Below are positions 62,924 through 64,000 of a stretch of 64,000 bases of DNA, piece by piece. The DNA comes from Flavobacterium subsaxonicum WB 4.1-42 = DSM 21790 (lineage in GTDB: Bacteria > Bacteroidota > Bacteroidia > Flavobacteriales > Flavobacteriaceae). Positions within the stretch are counted from its first letter, which is position 1. Each line of letters starts with the position of its first letter. The notes under the pieces were generated by a model. The model saw only the letters and a program-made list of their open reading frames with translations. It was not told the DNA's origin and made no database searches. The stretch covers positions 289,230 to 353,229 of the forward strand of contig NZ_KE383909.1 of the NCBI RefSeq assembly GCF_000422725.1, given 5' to 3'. The position numbers and the translations under genes were made by a program.

Positions 62924-64000
62924 TTATAATCGCATCCTGCTGCGTATTCGTTCCGGTTCCGTTTTGGTTACAGGTTCTGATTCCTGCACCGTGGGCCCGC
63001 GTGCCGCTGCTTCCTGTTCCGTTACTACCGTATGGCTTATCTCAATAGTAGCATCATCACCAGCGTTGCCGAAATGTTCCTGTTGTTGTTTGAGTTGGCT
63101 TTCCTGGATTTTAATCGTGATCTCCCGTTCCAGGCCTGCAAGCTCATTTTTCATCTGCTGCAGTTCACTTTCCTGCGCAAAGGATTTCTGTAATAACTTT
63201 TCCAGTTTGGGTATTTCGGTTACCAGCTCTTTTAATTTCGAATCGTACTTTTCCTTGAGGCCGTCCACGCGGTCAATGGCATTGACGAAGTGGCGTGCCG
63301 CCAGTTTAGGGTTATCAATATTGGGCAGCCCGTCATTATAGGTATACTTGATCCCGTCTGTCTGTCGCTGCGCATAGAAGCTGTTGGAATACCGATACTC
63401 ATAGCTGCCTTTTTCTTCGTAGGCTTCATATTTTCGCTGGATGAAAAGGTCAAACCCGTAGATGCTTCCGATCTTCTGCTCCGCTTGTCCTTCCGGTGGT
63501 TTCCATCCCTCATACAAGCTAATGATATGCTTGCCAATAGCTTCGGGATCGGAAGAAACAAGACCGCTTAAGGTTACAGGGTTTGCTTTGACGCCATCCG
63601 GGGTATATTGCAGGCGTGATATATAGTGGGACGCATCGTCTGTCAACTTTTCCAGTGTTGCTGCGGTGCTGAACCTTTCATTCTGCATTTTTTCCAACCC
63701 GATCCTTGTCCGGCTGGCTTCCCGGAAGTGAACTGTCTTCAGGCTTTCCATAACGGCCACTTTCTTTTCCAATTTGCTTTTTTCCAGCAGTGAGGTATCT
63801 CCCGAGAGGATGGCGATGTATTCTGAGAAGTTCATGCCGCTCTTTTCATCGATGGACCCCTCATCAATGGTGCGTACATTCAGTTCGCAGTTTTTCATCT
63901 GTGCAATGAACGTTTCTTTGTTTTTCAGCAGGTTGAACTTATAATTGTCCAGCGACTGCTCGGTGGCATAAATAAAATTTTGGACCTTGTTGTCGTACTG
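62924..64000 (-). CDS. C-terminal part of a large helicase/methylase-type element protein
   Basis: The frame is open from the window's right edge to the stop at 62924 (358 codons); the N-terminus lies outside. It begins YDNKVQNFIYATEQSLDNYK and continues IAQMKNCELNVRTIDEGSID, EKSGMNFSEYIAILSGDTSL, LEKSKLEKKVAVMESLKTVH. I recognise this as the end of the very large SNF2-helicase/N-6 methylase-like proteins of Bacteroidota conjugative elements. The last 150 residues are a coiled coil (LKEKYDSKLKELVTEIPKLE, QMKNELAGLEREITIKIQES) and an acidic/basic tail. Its exact role (anti-restriction or DNA modification during transfer) is not established by what is visible. Confidence 0.75.
   Translation of the reverse strand, partial: QYDNKVQNFIYATEQSLDNYKFNLLKNKETFIAQMKNCELNVRTIDEGSIDEKSGMNFSEYIAILSGDTSLLEKSKLEKKVAVMESLKTVHFREASRTRIGLEKMQNERFSTAATLEKLTDDASHYISRLQYTPDGVKANPVTLSGLVSSDPEAIGKHIISLYEGWKPPEGQAEQKIGSIYGFDLFIQRKYEAYEEKGSYEYRYSNSFYAQRQTDGIKYTYNDGLPNIDNPKLAARHFVNAIDRVDGLKEKYDSKLKELVTEIPKLEKLLQKSFAQESELQQMKNELAGLEREITIKIQESQLKQQQEHFGNAGDDATIEISHTVVTEQEAAARGPTVQESEPVTKTEPERIRSRMRL

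Noticed and set aside
1-64000. CRISPR array or insertion sequence
   Set aside because: I found no regularly spaced direct repeats of CRISPR type and no transposase-like protein in any frame.

Overview
The window looks like chromosome of a Flavobacterium-like member of the Bacteroidota (Flavobacteriaceae), with part of an integrated conjugative element on its right. The signs are SusC/SusD pairs, four proteins with type IX secretion (T9SS) C-terminal sorting domains, lipoproteins with acidic residues after the lipobox cysteine, weak Shine-Dalgarno sequences and several TAnnTTTG -7 boxes. All assignments come from reading the sequence; no database search was run.

Region 1 (1-13.6 kb) is a polysaccharide utilisation locus. 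On the minus strand, in transcription order, it has a membrane-spanning Y_Y_Y/LuxR-type sensor-regulator, a SusC TonB-dependent transporter, a SusD lipoprotein, a duplicated-domain surface lipoprotein, and a further lipoprotein that runs off the left edge. Two T9SS cargo proteins and a lipocalin-like lipoprotein sit beside it. The layout suggests surface binding and import of a glycan, but no glycoside hydrolase lies inside the window, so the substrate is not proven.

Region 2 (13.9-27.3 kb) is ordinary chromosome: prmA-clpS, an OprP-like porin, a class V aminotransferase, an LpxL-like acyltransferase, a rhomboid protease, a SIMPL-domain protein, an AraC regulator, a DoxX/alginate-export-type porin pair, a dehydrogenase plus aldo/keto reductase pair, and a fused MsrB-MsrA followed by a divergent MsrA paralogue. 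Clear hairpin terminators separate many of these units.

Region 3 (27.3-37.4 kb) holds a 1630-residue PKD-repeat T9SS protein, a second T9SS protein, a small membrane protein and a lipoprotein. They are divergent from a TPR/AraC membrane-bound regulator whose upstream region carries tandem 22-bp repeats.

Region 4 (37.5-64 kb) is a mobile island. It begins in a gene-poor stretch holding three short tRNA T-arm-like sequences. It then carries cargo that looks like defence: a three-gene ABC-3C operon (PD-(D/E)XK effector, middle component, Rad50-like ATPase); a four-gene operon on the opposite strand (QxK-type nuclease-like protein, 110-residue unknown, 1248-residue RecD-like helicase with a C-terminal nuclease-like domain, and an HD-type hydrolase); a truncated alkB; and an AbiEii-type toxin-antitoxin pair with a palindromic operator. 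The right part is the transfer operon of a Bacteroidota conjugative element, read leftward: the C-terminus of a very large helicase/methylase-type protein, TraF, TraG (VirB4-like), three TraI-like paralogues, TraJ, TraK, TraL, TraM, TraN, then an element-specific fusion protein and three small DNA-binding-type proteins. No integrase, relaxase, TraE or TraO-Q is inside the window. The four-gene helicase/nuclease/HD operon at 43.2-49.4 kb is the best candidate for an undescribed system.
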